Positions 1 to 5,883 are shown, numbered from the stretch's first letter. The stretch: 5,971 nucleotides of DNA from Simkania negevensis (GCA_017116025.1 JAFITR010000093.1:1-5971); one strand, 5' to 3'. The notes: a model not told the origin generated them from the sequence alone. Made by a program: numbers and translations.

Positions 1-13
1 GCCTCTGTGGTAA
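1..13. repeat. Edge of a dispersed repeat element (partial copy)
   Basis: The window opens inside what looks like the end of another copy of the repeat described at 80-202. The 11 bases CTCTGTGGTAA at 3-13 are identical to those at 189-199, which form the outer end of the right arm of that element. The rest of this copy lies outside the window, so its size and orientation cannot be judged. Eleven bases is short, so chance similarity is possible. Confidence 0.45.
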
Positions 14-79
14 TAGTGCAACAACGCCTAGGGACAATAAAGGTTGCTATCCTTCTTTCTCTCTACGTTCTGTAGTTTT

Positions 80-202
80 TTTTTACACCACAGAGAGCAC
101 AGAGAATAGAGAGAAAGAGATCTTTCATGACTATTTCAAGAAAAATGCGGTCCAAATATCCTGAATTTTTCTCTGTGTTCTCTGTGTTCTCTGTGGTAAA
201 AA
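80..202. repeat. Imperfect inverted-repeat element with 9-nt internal period
   Basis: The two arms are built from the same 9-nt unit. The right arm has three tandem copies of TCTCTGTGT or TCTCTGTGG (170-178, 179-187, 188-196). The left arm starts CCACAGAGA (88-96) and continues with degenerate copies. Positions 88-114 pair with 170-196 over 27 bp with one mismatch (109/175) and two G-T pairs. Pairing continues to 118/166, and flanking T and A tracts (80-85 and 197-202) extend it further if CA at 86-87 is bulged out. The loop is about 47 bases. There is no transposase or obvious target duplication. Because 9 is a multiple of 3, the element stays open in some frames and yields repetitive peptides (minus strand TTENTENTEK), which I regard as non-coding. 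From memory, similar CTCTGTG arrays occur between genes in many unrelated bacteria. Function is unknown. Confidence 0.75.
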
Positions 203-230
203 TTTCAGCTCCCGCTGCTCTTTGTATTCT

Positions 231-248
231 CTTCGCTTTCTTCGCGTT
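231..248. repeat. Second short tandem motif, 9-nt period (CTTCGC)
   Basis: CTTCGCTTT (231-239) is followed directly by CTTCGCGTT (240-248), two units of 9 nt. This repeat is shorter than the CTCTGTG element and starts about 30 bases after its right end, but shares its period. It may be an outer module of the same composite repeat or an independent motif. No gene is associated with it. Confidence 0.4.
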
Positions 249-310
249 TATATTAATCACTGCTCCGTGGTTCTTGATGTAACAACTTCCGCTAAAAAAG
301 GTTAAAACCG

Positions 311-340
311 CTGGAATTTTTTGTGTGGGGACCGTACAAT
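311..340 (+). promoter_or_regulatory. Candidate sigma-70/sigma-66 type promoter for the small ORF and tRNA-Pro
   Basis: TACAAT at 335-340 matches five of six bases of the -10 consensus. An 18-base spacer separates it from a weak -35-like CTGGAA (311-316). Transcription would start near 346-348, giving a leader of about 30 bases that contains the ribosome-binding site at 365-370. The perfect 8-base palindrome GAGCGCTC (341-348) covers the predicted start point. The -35 match is poor, so the call rests mainly on the -10 box and its position. Confidence 0.4.
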
Positions 341-364
341 GAGCGCTCTTTCTTTTTAGACAGT

Positions 365-370
365 AGGTGG
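365..370 (+). promoter_or_regulatory. Ribosome-binding site that decides the start of the small ORF
   Basis: AGGTGG lies five bases before the ATG at 376, a suitable Shine-Dalgarno position. An in-frame GTG at 367 overlaps this site and would lack its own upstream signal, so ATG 376 is preferred. Confidence 0.6.
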
Positions 371-375
371 ATAGT

Positions 376-630
376 ATGGTAGATCTTGCAGAAAACAATG
401 TCGTTCGTTTTAAAAATATTACGCGAAGAAAAGATGGCATTTTTGTCAACTTTCGCGTTAAAGGGCTTAGCAGTGGCACAGCGATGACCGCCCTGATCTC
501 CGTGGATATCTCCGCTGTTGATCTCGACCCTGCAGACCCTCTAGAAAAGATCGTTGCAGAGTGTGCTCGTCTAGGAGTACAGGAGTTCCAAAAATCCAAT
601 TTTCAGTTCGAGGGGATTGGCCTTATTTAA
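376..630 (+). CDS. Small hypothetical protein, 84 aa
   Basis: I do not recognise this protein. Starting at ATG 376 it has 84 residues and ends with TAA. It has no signal peptide, no membrane segment and no cysteine pair. A basic start (FKNITRRKDGIFVNF) is followed by alternating hydrophobic residues that suggest beta strands (IFVNFRV, MTALISVDIS). A DPADPLEKI turn then leads into a probable helix up to VQEFQK. This could be a small alpha/beta domain of a cytoplasmic protein. Support for a real gene comes from the well-placed AGGTGG site, an upstream TACAAT box, ordinary amino-acid composition, and a stop only eight bases before a tRNA on the same strand, which suggests one transcript. The overlapping minus-strand reading frame runs into repeat DNA and has repetitive composition, so it was not called. 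Confidence 0.7.
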   Translation: MVDLAENNVVRFKNITRRKDGIFVNFRVKGLSSGTAMTALISVDISAVDLDPADPLEKIVAECARLGVQEFQKSNFQFEGIGLI

Positions 631-638
631 TTCTTTTT

Positions 639-713
639 CTGGGTGTGGCGCAGCTTGGCCAGCGCACTTGCATGGGGTGCAAGGGGTCGGAGGTTCGAAT
701 CCTCTCACCCAGA
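639..713 (+). tRNA. tRNA-Pro (anticodon GGG)
   Basis: A full cloverleaf can be folded by hand. The acceptor stem 639-645/706-712 has seven Watson-Crick pairs. The D stem GCGC is 648-651/662-665 with GG in its loop. The anticodon stem 667-671/679-683 has a 7-base loop in which 674-676 is GGG, with T before it and G after. The variable loop is 684-688. The T stem 689-693/701-705 encloses TTCGAAT. Anticodon GGG reads CCC and CCU proline codons. The C1-G72 pair and discriminator A (713) are normal for bacterial tRNA-Pro. CCA is not encoded (TTT follows), so it must be added by the CCA-adding enzyme. The gene starts eight bases after the small ORF and probably shares its transcript. It ends five bases from the convergent coiA. 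Confidence 0.96.
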
Positions 714-718
714 TTTGT

Positions 719-1585
719 TCAGCGGCATAGTCGTTCGAGTAAAATTTGCAGAGTCAACAAGTAAAGCCGCTTGACACGCCTTGCGCCACGACGAAGAACT
801 CCTTTTTGATCTCTTGTTGATCCGTTGCGTTCGATATCGAAGATCGCTTCCAACGTGGAGGGGAGTGGGCTCTTTGTTTCCTCGATTTTAAACAAGCTGT
901 CAATGAGATCACCTTCGAAGAAAAGGTCATTGCTCTCTGCTCTTCTTTGTAAAAAGATGGGAAGTAGAGAAAGCTGCTTCTCTTCTTGCAGGCAACTCTT
1001 TGGAGAGGAGAGAGTGATGGGAAATGAGACGGAACGGTTGTACCTTTTGCCTTTGTGAACGAGATCATATTGGTCGTAGACGCTTCCTTGATTGTGAGGA
1101 GTAATATTGGTATAGTAGAATAGAGAGGCGTGCTTTAAGAAACGTTCTGCTGCAGTGATTCTTTCTTTGTTAAATCTCTTTGTGTGTAAAATCCATATGG
1201 TGCAATAGCCCAGGGAGTGGTAGTCGGCAATGCGTTGTTGCACTTCTTCTGCAGTGATAGAAGAGCATTGTATCTCGAAAACGATTTTTTTCTTTTCCCA
1301 TACGACATCGGCAATGCGCTGGATGGAGGGGAAACGTTTTTCAAGGGAACAGGATTCTTTTCCTAATTGTTGCAAAAAATAATGTTGCACCTCGATGTGA
1401 GTAGCACTTTTGTTACTTTGTCGGCACAGGCGGTTGTGAGTGAGGTGGTAGAAATGCGCTCTTAGAAGAGCACCGCTCCTTGCTCGTAAGACTTCTCCAC
1501 ATTCCATACATCGGTAATCTTGGCCTTTTATCGCCTTATGAGCAGAGGTAAGAGAGTTTGTTTGGCTGTAAGCAAATAGCTGCAT
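719..1585 (-). CDS. coiA: CoiA-family competence protein (putative nuclease), 288 aa
   Basis: The CoiA family is needed in naturally transformable bacteria for processing or recombining incoming single-stranded DNA; its exact biochemistry is not settled. Here the N-terminus has a putative zinc site, C26-x2-C29 with H44-x2-H47 (possibly H50 or C54). A PD-(D/E)XK nuclease-like core follows: E65 (HIEVQHYF), D93 (IADVVW) and E104-I-Q106 in FEIQCSSI, where Q replaces the usual lysine as is typical of CoiA. It continues with the family-like QQRIADYHSLGYCTIWIL (116-133). The remainder is poorly conserved and ends in a basic tail (RRGARRVKR). The ATG at 1583-1585 puts the cysteine pair at the expected distance. 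No Shine-Dalgarno is visible and the leader is A/T-rich. It is convergent with tRNA-Pro and divergent from rpoD. It appears intact. An uncharacterised PD-(D/E)XK protein with the same fold is the main alternative. Confidence 0.82.
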   Translation of the reverse strand: MQLFAYSQTNSLTSAHKAIKGQDYRCMECGEVLRARSGALLRAHFYHLTHNRLCRQSNKSATHIEVQHYFLQQLGKESCSLEKRFPSIQRIADVVWEKKKIVFEIQCSSITAEEVQQRIADYHSLGYCTIWILHTKRFNKERITAAERFLKHASLFYYTNITPHNQGSVYDQYDLVHKGKRYNRSVSFPITLSSPKSCLQEEKQLSLLPIFLQRRAESNDLFFEGDLIDSLFKIEETKSPLPSTLEAIFDIERNGSTRDQKGVLRRGARRVKRLYLLTLQILLERLCR

Positions 1586-1614
1586 AATATTTTAGTTGCA
1601 AATGTGATTTTTTT

Positions 1615-1643
1615 TTTGTACAACCTTTTGGTTGGGTTGGCAA
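1615..1643 (-). promoter_or_regulatory. Candidate coiA promoter
   Basis: Read on the minus strand, TTGCCA (1638-1643; five of six -35 bases) is followed by exactly 17 bases and TACAAA (1615-1620; four of six -10 bases). The start point would fall near 1608, inside or next to the A10 run, leaving a leader of about 22 bases before the ATG. The spacer itself holds the CAACC-4-GGTTG inverted repeat. A second -10-like TAAAAT (1589-1594) has no -35 partner. Confidence 0.45.
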
Positions 1644-1733
1644 GCGAAAGGGGGGTGGGGTCTGTTTTGTCTTCTTTCTCTGGTTCGTTCTCCTCATTGT
1701 TTTACCTATATTTACGCTTAGATTTTGCTGTCC

Positions 1734-1763
1734 TTGACAAAAAGAGGGGATTTAAGTGAAAAT
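1734..1763 (+). promoter_or_regulatory. Candidate rpoD promoter
   Basis: A perfect TTGACA (1734-1739) is followed after 18 bases by GAAAAT (1758-1763), which matches four of six -10 bases. The leader to ATG 1937 would be about 165 bases and would contain the GCGATC copies and the hairpin at 1847-1864. A competing choice is TATAGC (1912-1917) with TTGCTT (1887-1892) at 19 bases, which would give a leader of about a dozen bases. Chlamydial sigma-66 promoters are often degenerate, so I cannot decide between them. Confidence 0.35.
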
Positions 1764-1825
1764 TTCGCATTTTCTCCTCAAGAAATAATAGGAAAAACTG
1801 TTCAGAATGAAGGTTGTCTCTTCCT

Positions 1826-1860
1826 GCGATCCTTTCCTTGCGATCCCAATGATGGCGATC
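1826..1860 (+). repeat. Three spaced copies of GCGATC upstream of rpoD
   Basis: GCGATC occurs at 1826-1831, 1840-1845 and 1855-1860, with start-to-start distances of 14 and 15 bases. The first two copies share a longer context, TGCGATCC. Regular spacing in a promoter/leader region could reflect a repeated protein-binding site, but the motif is short and no regulator is identified. Confidence 0.4.
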
Positions 1861-1864
1861 ATTG
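1847..1864. promoter_or_regulatory. Perfect hairpin CAATGAT-GGCG-ATCATTG in the rpoD leader
   Basis: Seven perfectly paired bases (1847-1853 with 1858-1864) enclose a GGCG loop, 72 bases before ATG 1937. No T-run follows, so it is not a terminator. It could be a dyad operator or an RNA hairpin in the rpoD leader, and its loop overlaps the third GCGATC copy. Its role is inferred from position only. Confidence 0.4.
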
Positions 1865-1936
1865 TGAGCATAGTATCTTTCCTGTTTTGCTTCAAAGTAA
1901 GCTTAAGAACATATAGCAATCATATTCCGGGTGGTT

Positions 1937-3601
1937 ATGAAAAAGAATGACGTAGCTAGCCTGCCGATCCAGCAGCAGTATCAACAGAAGGTCGATGAAC
2001 TTGTTTCTGTTGCAAAAGAACAGGGATTTATTACCTATGAGGAGATCAACGAAATTCTGCCAATGACGGTAGATTCTGCTGAGCAGATTGATCAGATCCT
2101 TATCTTTTTGAGTGGTTTGGATGTGCAGATCCTCAACCAGGCGGAGGTGGAGAGGCAAAAGGAGCGCAAGAAAGAGGTCAAGGAGCTTGAGGGGTTGGTT
2201 CGGCGTGCTGAGGGGGCACTGGACGATCCTGTACGCATGTATTTACGCGAGATGGGATCAGTGCCTCTCCTTACTCGGGAAGAGGAGGTAGAGATCTCTA
2301 AGCGCATTGAGAAGGCGCAGATGCAGATAGAGCGCATTATTATGCGTTTTCGCTATTCGGCAAAAGAGGCTATTTCCATTGGACAGTATCTGATTTCGAA
2401 GAAGGAGCGTTTTGATAAGATCATTGCGGAAAAAGAACTTTCTGATAAAAACAAATATTTACAGATGCTTCCTAAGCTGTGTGATTTGTTGCGCGAAGAG
2501 GATAACGAGTTGGAGCAGCTGCTTTTCCATCTTTCTGCTGATCCAAAAAAATCAGCAAAGATGCGGGTGCAGGAGGAGATTGAAAAAGGTCGTATCCGCA
2601 CCCAGGCTTATCTACGGCGGTTCTGTTTTCGTTACAATATCATCGAAGACTTTGGTGAGGTGATTCTAGGGGCTTATGAGTGTTTTTTAGTGTTGGAAAA
2701 AGAGATCAGCGAGCTGACTCCGCGTGCAGAAAAGAACAAATTTGCCTATATGAAGTTGCGTATGGCGCAAAGGAAACTGGAGAAGAGAGAGCTGGCGGCA
2801 GGGCGGACACTTGATGAGTTCAAAAAAGACGTTCGCATGCTTTATCGCTGGATGGACAAGAGTCAAGAAGCGAAAAGGGAGATGGTTGAGTCCAACCTGC
2901 GCCTTGTGATCTCTATCGCAAAGAAATATACCAACCGCGGCCTTTCCTTCTTAGATCTCATCCAAGAGGGTAATATGGGTTTGATGAAAGCTGTTGAGAA
3001 GTACGAATACCGTCGGGGCTATAAATTTTCTACTTACGCCACCTGGTGGATTCGCCAGGCGGTAACGCGTGCTATTGCAGATCAAGCGCGCACGATCCGT
3101 ATCCCTGTCCATATGATCGAGACCATTAACAAGGTCTTGCGTGGCGCAAAGAAGCTGATGATGGAAACAGGCCGCGAGCCTACGCCAGAAGAGCTTGCAA
3201 ACGAGCTTGGCATGACTCCCGACCGTATCAGGGAGATATATAAGATCGCTCAACATCCGATCTCTTTGCAGACAGAGGTCGGTGACGGTGGTGAGAGTCA
3301 GTTTGGAGATTTCCTCGAAGATACGGGCGTAGAGTCTCCCGCCGAAGCGACGGGGTATTCGATCCTTAAGGAGAAAATGAGCGAGGTGTTGAATACCTTG
3401 ACAGAGCGTGAGCGCGTCGTGTTGATCCAGCGTTTTGGCCTTCTTGATGGAAAGCCGAAGACATTAGAAGAGGTGGGGCTGGAGTTTAACGTTACCCGTG
3501 AGCGCATCCGACAGATTGAGGCAAAGGCGTTGCGTAAGATGCGTCATCCTACCAGGTCTAAGCAGTTGAAAGCCTTCCTCGACCTCCTTGAAGCTGGTTG
3601 A
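1937..3601 (+). CDS. rpoD: RNA polymerase major sigma factor RpoD (chlamydial sigma-66 type), 554 aa
   Basis: This is the housekeeping sigma factor, which directs core RNA polymerase to -10/-35 promoters. From ATG 1937, region 1.1-like sequence spans about 15-70, with a charged linker near 71-93. Region 1.2 is DDPVRMYLREMGSVPLL and onward (96-130). A non-conserved helical insert runs to about 310. Region 2 is 312-390: NLRLVISIAKKY, FLDLIQEGNMGLMKAVEKY, YKFSTYATWWIRQA for melting, and TRAIADQARTIRIP for -10 recognition. Region 3 is about 391-475. Region 4 is about 483-542, with helix-turn-helix TLEEVGLEFNVTRERIRQIE for -35 recognition. All core motifs are intact. In-frame GTG 1931 is an alternative start; neither start has a good Shine-Dalgarno. 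The protein ends FLDLLEAG, somewhat shorter than the C. trachomatis protein as I remember it. The stop abuts dinG in the same frame. Confidence 0.98.
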   Translation: MKKNDVASLPIQQQYQQKVDELVSVAKEQGFITYEEINEILPMTVDSAEQIDQILIFLSGLDVQILNQAEVERQKERKKEVKELEGLVRRAEGALDDPVRMYLREMGSVPLLTREEEVEISKRIEKAQMQIERIIMRFRYSAKEAISIGQYLISKKERFDKIIAEKELSDKNKYLQMLPKLCDLLREEDNELEQLLFHLSADPKKSAKMRVQEEIEKGRIRTQAYLRRFCFRYNIIEDFGEVILGAYECFLVLEKEISELTPRAEKNKFAYMKLRMAQRKLEKRELAAGRTLDEFKKDVRMLYRWMDKSQEAKREMVESNLRLVISIAKKYTNRGLSFLDLIQEGNMGLMKAVEKYEYRRGYKFSTYATWWIRQAVTRAIADQARTIRIPVHMIETINKVLRGAKKLMMETGREPTPEELANELGMTPDRIREIYKIAQHPISLQTEVGDGGESQFGDFLEDTGVESPAEATGYSILKEKMSEVLNTLTERERVVLIQRFGLLDGKPKTLEEVGLEFNVTRERIRQIEAKALRKMRHPTRSKQLKAFLDLLEAG

Positions 3602-5836
3602 GTGGTGAAGGAAGGGCTTGATACGGAAAAAGTTGTTGCCCTTCTGAAGCCTGGAGGGAGGGTACACCAAGCTTTGCGTGGTTTTGAGGAGCGTACAGAG
3701 CAGTGTGAGATGATGCGCCTTGTTACCGAAGGGTTGAACAAGAAACAGATTCTCTTCTTAGAAGCTGGCACGGGGACAGGCAAGAGTATCGCTTACCTTA
3801 TTCCCTCGTTATTGTGGGCTTTACAACACAAAGAGCGCATCGTTGTTTCGACAAACACGATCACATTACAAGAGCAGCTTCTTAACAAAGACATCCCTGC
3901 GTTGAAGAAAGTGTTGGGGATCGATATCCATGCTATGCTGTTGAAGGGCATGGGTAATTACCTTTGTTTGCGGAAGCTGCACGACTCCTCTTATGAGATG
4001 CCCTTTTTGTCTGAAGAAGAGAAGAAGGAGATGGAGCGTGTCAAGGGATGGGCAGAGAATACCGCTGACGGTTCTTTGTCAGACATTAAATTTCCTTGTT
4101 CGTCGGAGACGTGGGAGAAAGTACGGGCGGAGTCTGACGCTTGTGGACGTAGACATTGTGATTTTTACGACCGCTGTTTCTATTTTAAGGTGCGCGAACG
4201 TGCTAAAGAGGCACAGCTTCTTGTTGTCAACCACCACCTTCTTTTTGCTGATATTGCGTGCGCTGCTGCTACCGACAGGAAAGATGGCGAAGGAGTGATT
4301 CCAAAATATAGTCGTTTGATTCTTGACGAGGCACACAATGTTGAAGATGTGGCGACAAAGCAGCTCGCTGTCAACGTCTCTGTAGCGGAGATCGCCAAGA
4401 CGTTTGCCAGGTTGTCTAAAGAGTCTAAGCTGCACCCTACAGGGCTGTTGCCCACCCTTGTACACCTGATTATGCGCCACAGCAAGGGGAAGCTGAGTGA
4501 TGCGATGCGGGCGCTGTCAAGCAGGATGGAACGAGATCTTATTGCTGAAAAAAATAGCCTCCTAAAACAGCTGCATGGGTTGTTTCTCCATATTGAAGAG
4601 TACATCGACCAGAAGCAGAGCAGCGAGGGTGAAGGGAAGGAAGAGGGGAGCTATGGCAAGATCCGACTGAAAAAAGAAGACTTCACCGGGGCGTTTTGGA
4701 TAGAGAAGGTTAAGCCTGCTATCGAAGAATATTCTTCTGCTTTGAAAGGGTATGCTCAGGAGCTTAGGTCTTTGGATCAAGATTTTGAGTATAGCAAAGA
4801 TCATGCGCTGATAGAAAAAGTCAAAGGGTATAGGGTTGATATTCATTCCGCTGCTTTGCGCCTTGAAAAGGTGGCAGAAAATCTCCTCCTTTTCTCTTCT
4901 CATCGTGCCGAAGATGATGGCCGTTGGGTGAAGTGGGTAGAGAAGAGGGAGCGTAGAGGACAAGACGAGTATCTGCTTACTGCTGCTCGCCTTGAAGTGG
5001 CCGACCTTATTGCGGAGGGGCTCTTTTCTCGCATGGCTACCGCTCTTTTGTGTAGCGCAACGCTGTCGACAAACAACAACTGCAACTTTTACAGGAAACG
5101 TTTGGGAGCGACAGAGGCTTTGCTGCCTGATCGCTCTTTTGTCGAACAGATCTTTAACTCTCCTTTTGACTTTAATAAACAGTGCTTGCTTGTTGTTCCA
5201 AAAGATATGCCTTCACAATACTCTCCTAACCATCTTCGTGCTGTCACAGAAATGATCTACCAAGCTGTGGCAGCCAGCCGCGGTAATGCCTTTGTCCTTT
5301 TTACCTCCTTCCGTATGCTTAGAATGTGTTATGACCTGTTGGCTGAACCTTTGAAGAAAATTGGCTGTAACTCTCTGAGGCAGGGTGAGCGGACGAGACA
5401 AGTTCTGCTCCGCGAGTTCTGTACTCAAAAGAAGGGCGTATTGTTTGGTACCGACTCTTTTTGGGAAGGAGTAGATGTTGCTGGAGAAACATTGCGTAAT
5501 GTGATCATAACAAAACTACCCTTCAAAGTCCCTACAGAGCCTCTTAACGAGGCGCGCAGCGAAAATATCGCTAGGCGTGGAGGTAGTCCATTCTTCGAAT
5601 ATGCCCTGCCACAAGCGATCGTCAAATTCAAGCAAGGGTTTGGCAGGCTTATTAGGACAAAAAGCGACCGAGGCTGTATTGTCTGCCTCGACAACCGTCT
5701 CATTAGTAAGCCGTATGGCAAAATGTTCCTCAACAGCTTGCCTGAATGTCAATACAAGGTGGTGATGAGTAGCGAATTGCATCAGACAATGTCCCTCTTT
5801 TATAAAGAAACACACTACTTCACCAGAACAATCTGA
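3602..5836 (+). CDS. dinG: DinG/XPD-family iron-sulfur ATP-dependent DNA helicase, 744 aa
   Basis: The protein is a superfamily 2 helicase of the DinG/YoaA/XPD group. Members unwind DNA 5'-to-3' and resolve repair intermediates, R-loops or G-quadruplexes. A Q-motif-like segment (RGFEERTEQ, 26-34) precedes Walker A AGTGTGKS (55-62). Motif Ia-like TNTITLQEQL follows (84-93). Four cysteines, C122, C181, C186 and C192, have the x4 and x5 spacing of the E. coli DinG 4Fe-4S ligands. VNHHLL (209-214), the DEAH box (242-245), SAT (485-487), TDSFWEGVDV (617-626) and QGFGRLIR (678-685) complete the motor. No N-terminal exonuclease domain is present, unlike Bacillus-type DinG. Residues about 255-475 correspond to the Arch and linker region. 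The Q motif lies ahead of the first internal ATG, so GTG 3602 or 3605 must be the start. It directly follows the rpoD TGA, without a clear Shine-Dalgarno, which suggests translational coupling. Confidence 0.94.
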   Translation: MVKEGLDTEKVVALLKPGGRVHQALRGFEERTEQCEMMRLVTEGLNKKQILFLEAGTGTGKSIAYLIPSLLWALQHKERIVVSTNTITLQEQLLNKDIPALKKVLGIDIHAMLLKGMGNYLCLRKLHDSSYEMPFLSEEEKKEMERVKGWAENTADGSLSDIKFPCSSETWEKVRAESDACGRRHCDFYDRCFYFKVRERAKEAQLLVVNHHLLFADIACAAATDRKDGEGVIPKYSRLILDEAHNVEDVATKQLAVNVSVAEIAKTFARLSKESKLHPTGLLPTLVHLIMRHSKGKLSDAMRALSSRMERDLIAEKNSLLKQLHGLFLHIEEYIDQKQSSEGEGKEEGSYGKIRLKKEDFTGAFWIEKVKPAIEEYSSALKGYAQELRSLDQDFEYSKDHALIEKVKGYRVDIHSAALRLEKVAENLLLFSSHRAEDDGRWVKWVEKRERRGQDEYLLTAARLEVADLIAEGLFSRMATALLCSATLSTNNNCNFYRKRLGATEALLPDRSFVEQIFNSPFDFNKQCLLVVPKDMPSQYSPNHLRAVTEMIYQAVAASRGNAFVLFTSFRMLRMCYDLLAEPLKKIGCNSLRQGERTRQVLLREFCTQKKGVLFGTDSFWEGVDVAGETLRNVIITKLPFKVPTEPLNEARSENIARRGGSPFFEYALPQAIVKFKQGFGRLIRTKSDRGCIVCLDNRLISKPYGKMFLNSLPECQYKVVMSSELHQTMSLFYKETHYFTRTI

Positions 5837-5858
5837 GCCGTACGAGGTTTTGCTGCAC

Positions 5859-5883
5859 AATTCACCGCTATAGCGTGAGTTTT
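5859..5883 (+). terminator. Weak Rho-independent terminator candidate after dinG
   Basis: Starting 22 bases after the dinG stop, AATTCAC (5859-5865) pairs with GTGAGTT (5875-5881) with one T-G pair. After a bulged C (5866), GC pairs with GC around a TATA loop (5869-5872), for nine base pairs in all. Only four Ts (5880-5883) follow or overlap the stem base, so termination would be inefficient. The nested palindrome CGCTATAGCG (5866-5875) is an alternative pairing. Confidence 0.4.

Larger units (their letters stand above)
1586..1936. other. Divergent intergenic region between coiA and rpoD
   Basis: This 351-base gap separates two genes transcribed away from each other, so it must hold both promoters. 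Seen in it are a T10 tract (1608-1617), a CAACC/GGTTG inverted repeat (1621-1634), a G-rich stretch near 1650-1660, a TTGACA box (1734-1739), three GCGATC copies (1826-1860) and a perfect 7-bp hairpin (1847-1864). A short open stretch at about 1725-1916 on the plus strand has no family resemblance, no ATG-plus-Shine-Dalgarno start, and covers the promoter-like elements, so I do not call it a gene. Confidence 0.7.

Noticed and set aside
80..248. CRISPR array
   Set aside because: The units are contiguous 9-mers without spacers, and no cas gene is present.
63..599. 178-residue minus-strand reading frame containing TTENTENTEK and NAKKAKR segments
   Set aside because: The peptide is a translation of the 9-nt-period repeats and then of the antisense of the small ORF at 376-630. 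It has no family resemblance and its composition is repetitive.
639..713. tRNA-Pro as an integration (att) site for a mobile element
   Set aside because: No integrase gene and no repeat of the tRNA 3' end is seen in the window. The neighbours coiA and rpoD look like ordinary chromosomal genes.
1145..1262. Direct repeat TCTGCAGTGAT within coiA
   Set aside because: It encodes two similar short peptides (ITAAE and ITAEE) about 100 bases apart. The similarity is short and explained by coding for like helix starts.
1847..1864. Rho-independent terminator before rpoD
   Set aside because: The 7-bp stem is not followed by a T-run and no gene ends upstream on that strand.
1725..1916. 63-residue plus-strand frame between coiA and rpoD
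   Set aside because: It overlaps the TTGACA box, GCGATC copies and hairpin, has no Shine-Dalgarno and resembles no known family. It is most likely an open stretch by chance.
4079..4605. Long minus-strand frames inside dinG (133 and 141 residues)
   Set aside because: They are antisense shadows of a helicase gene whose own frame contains all the expected motifs across the same stretch.
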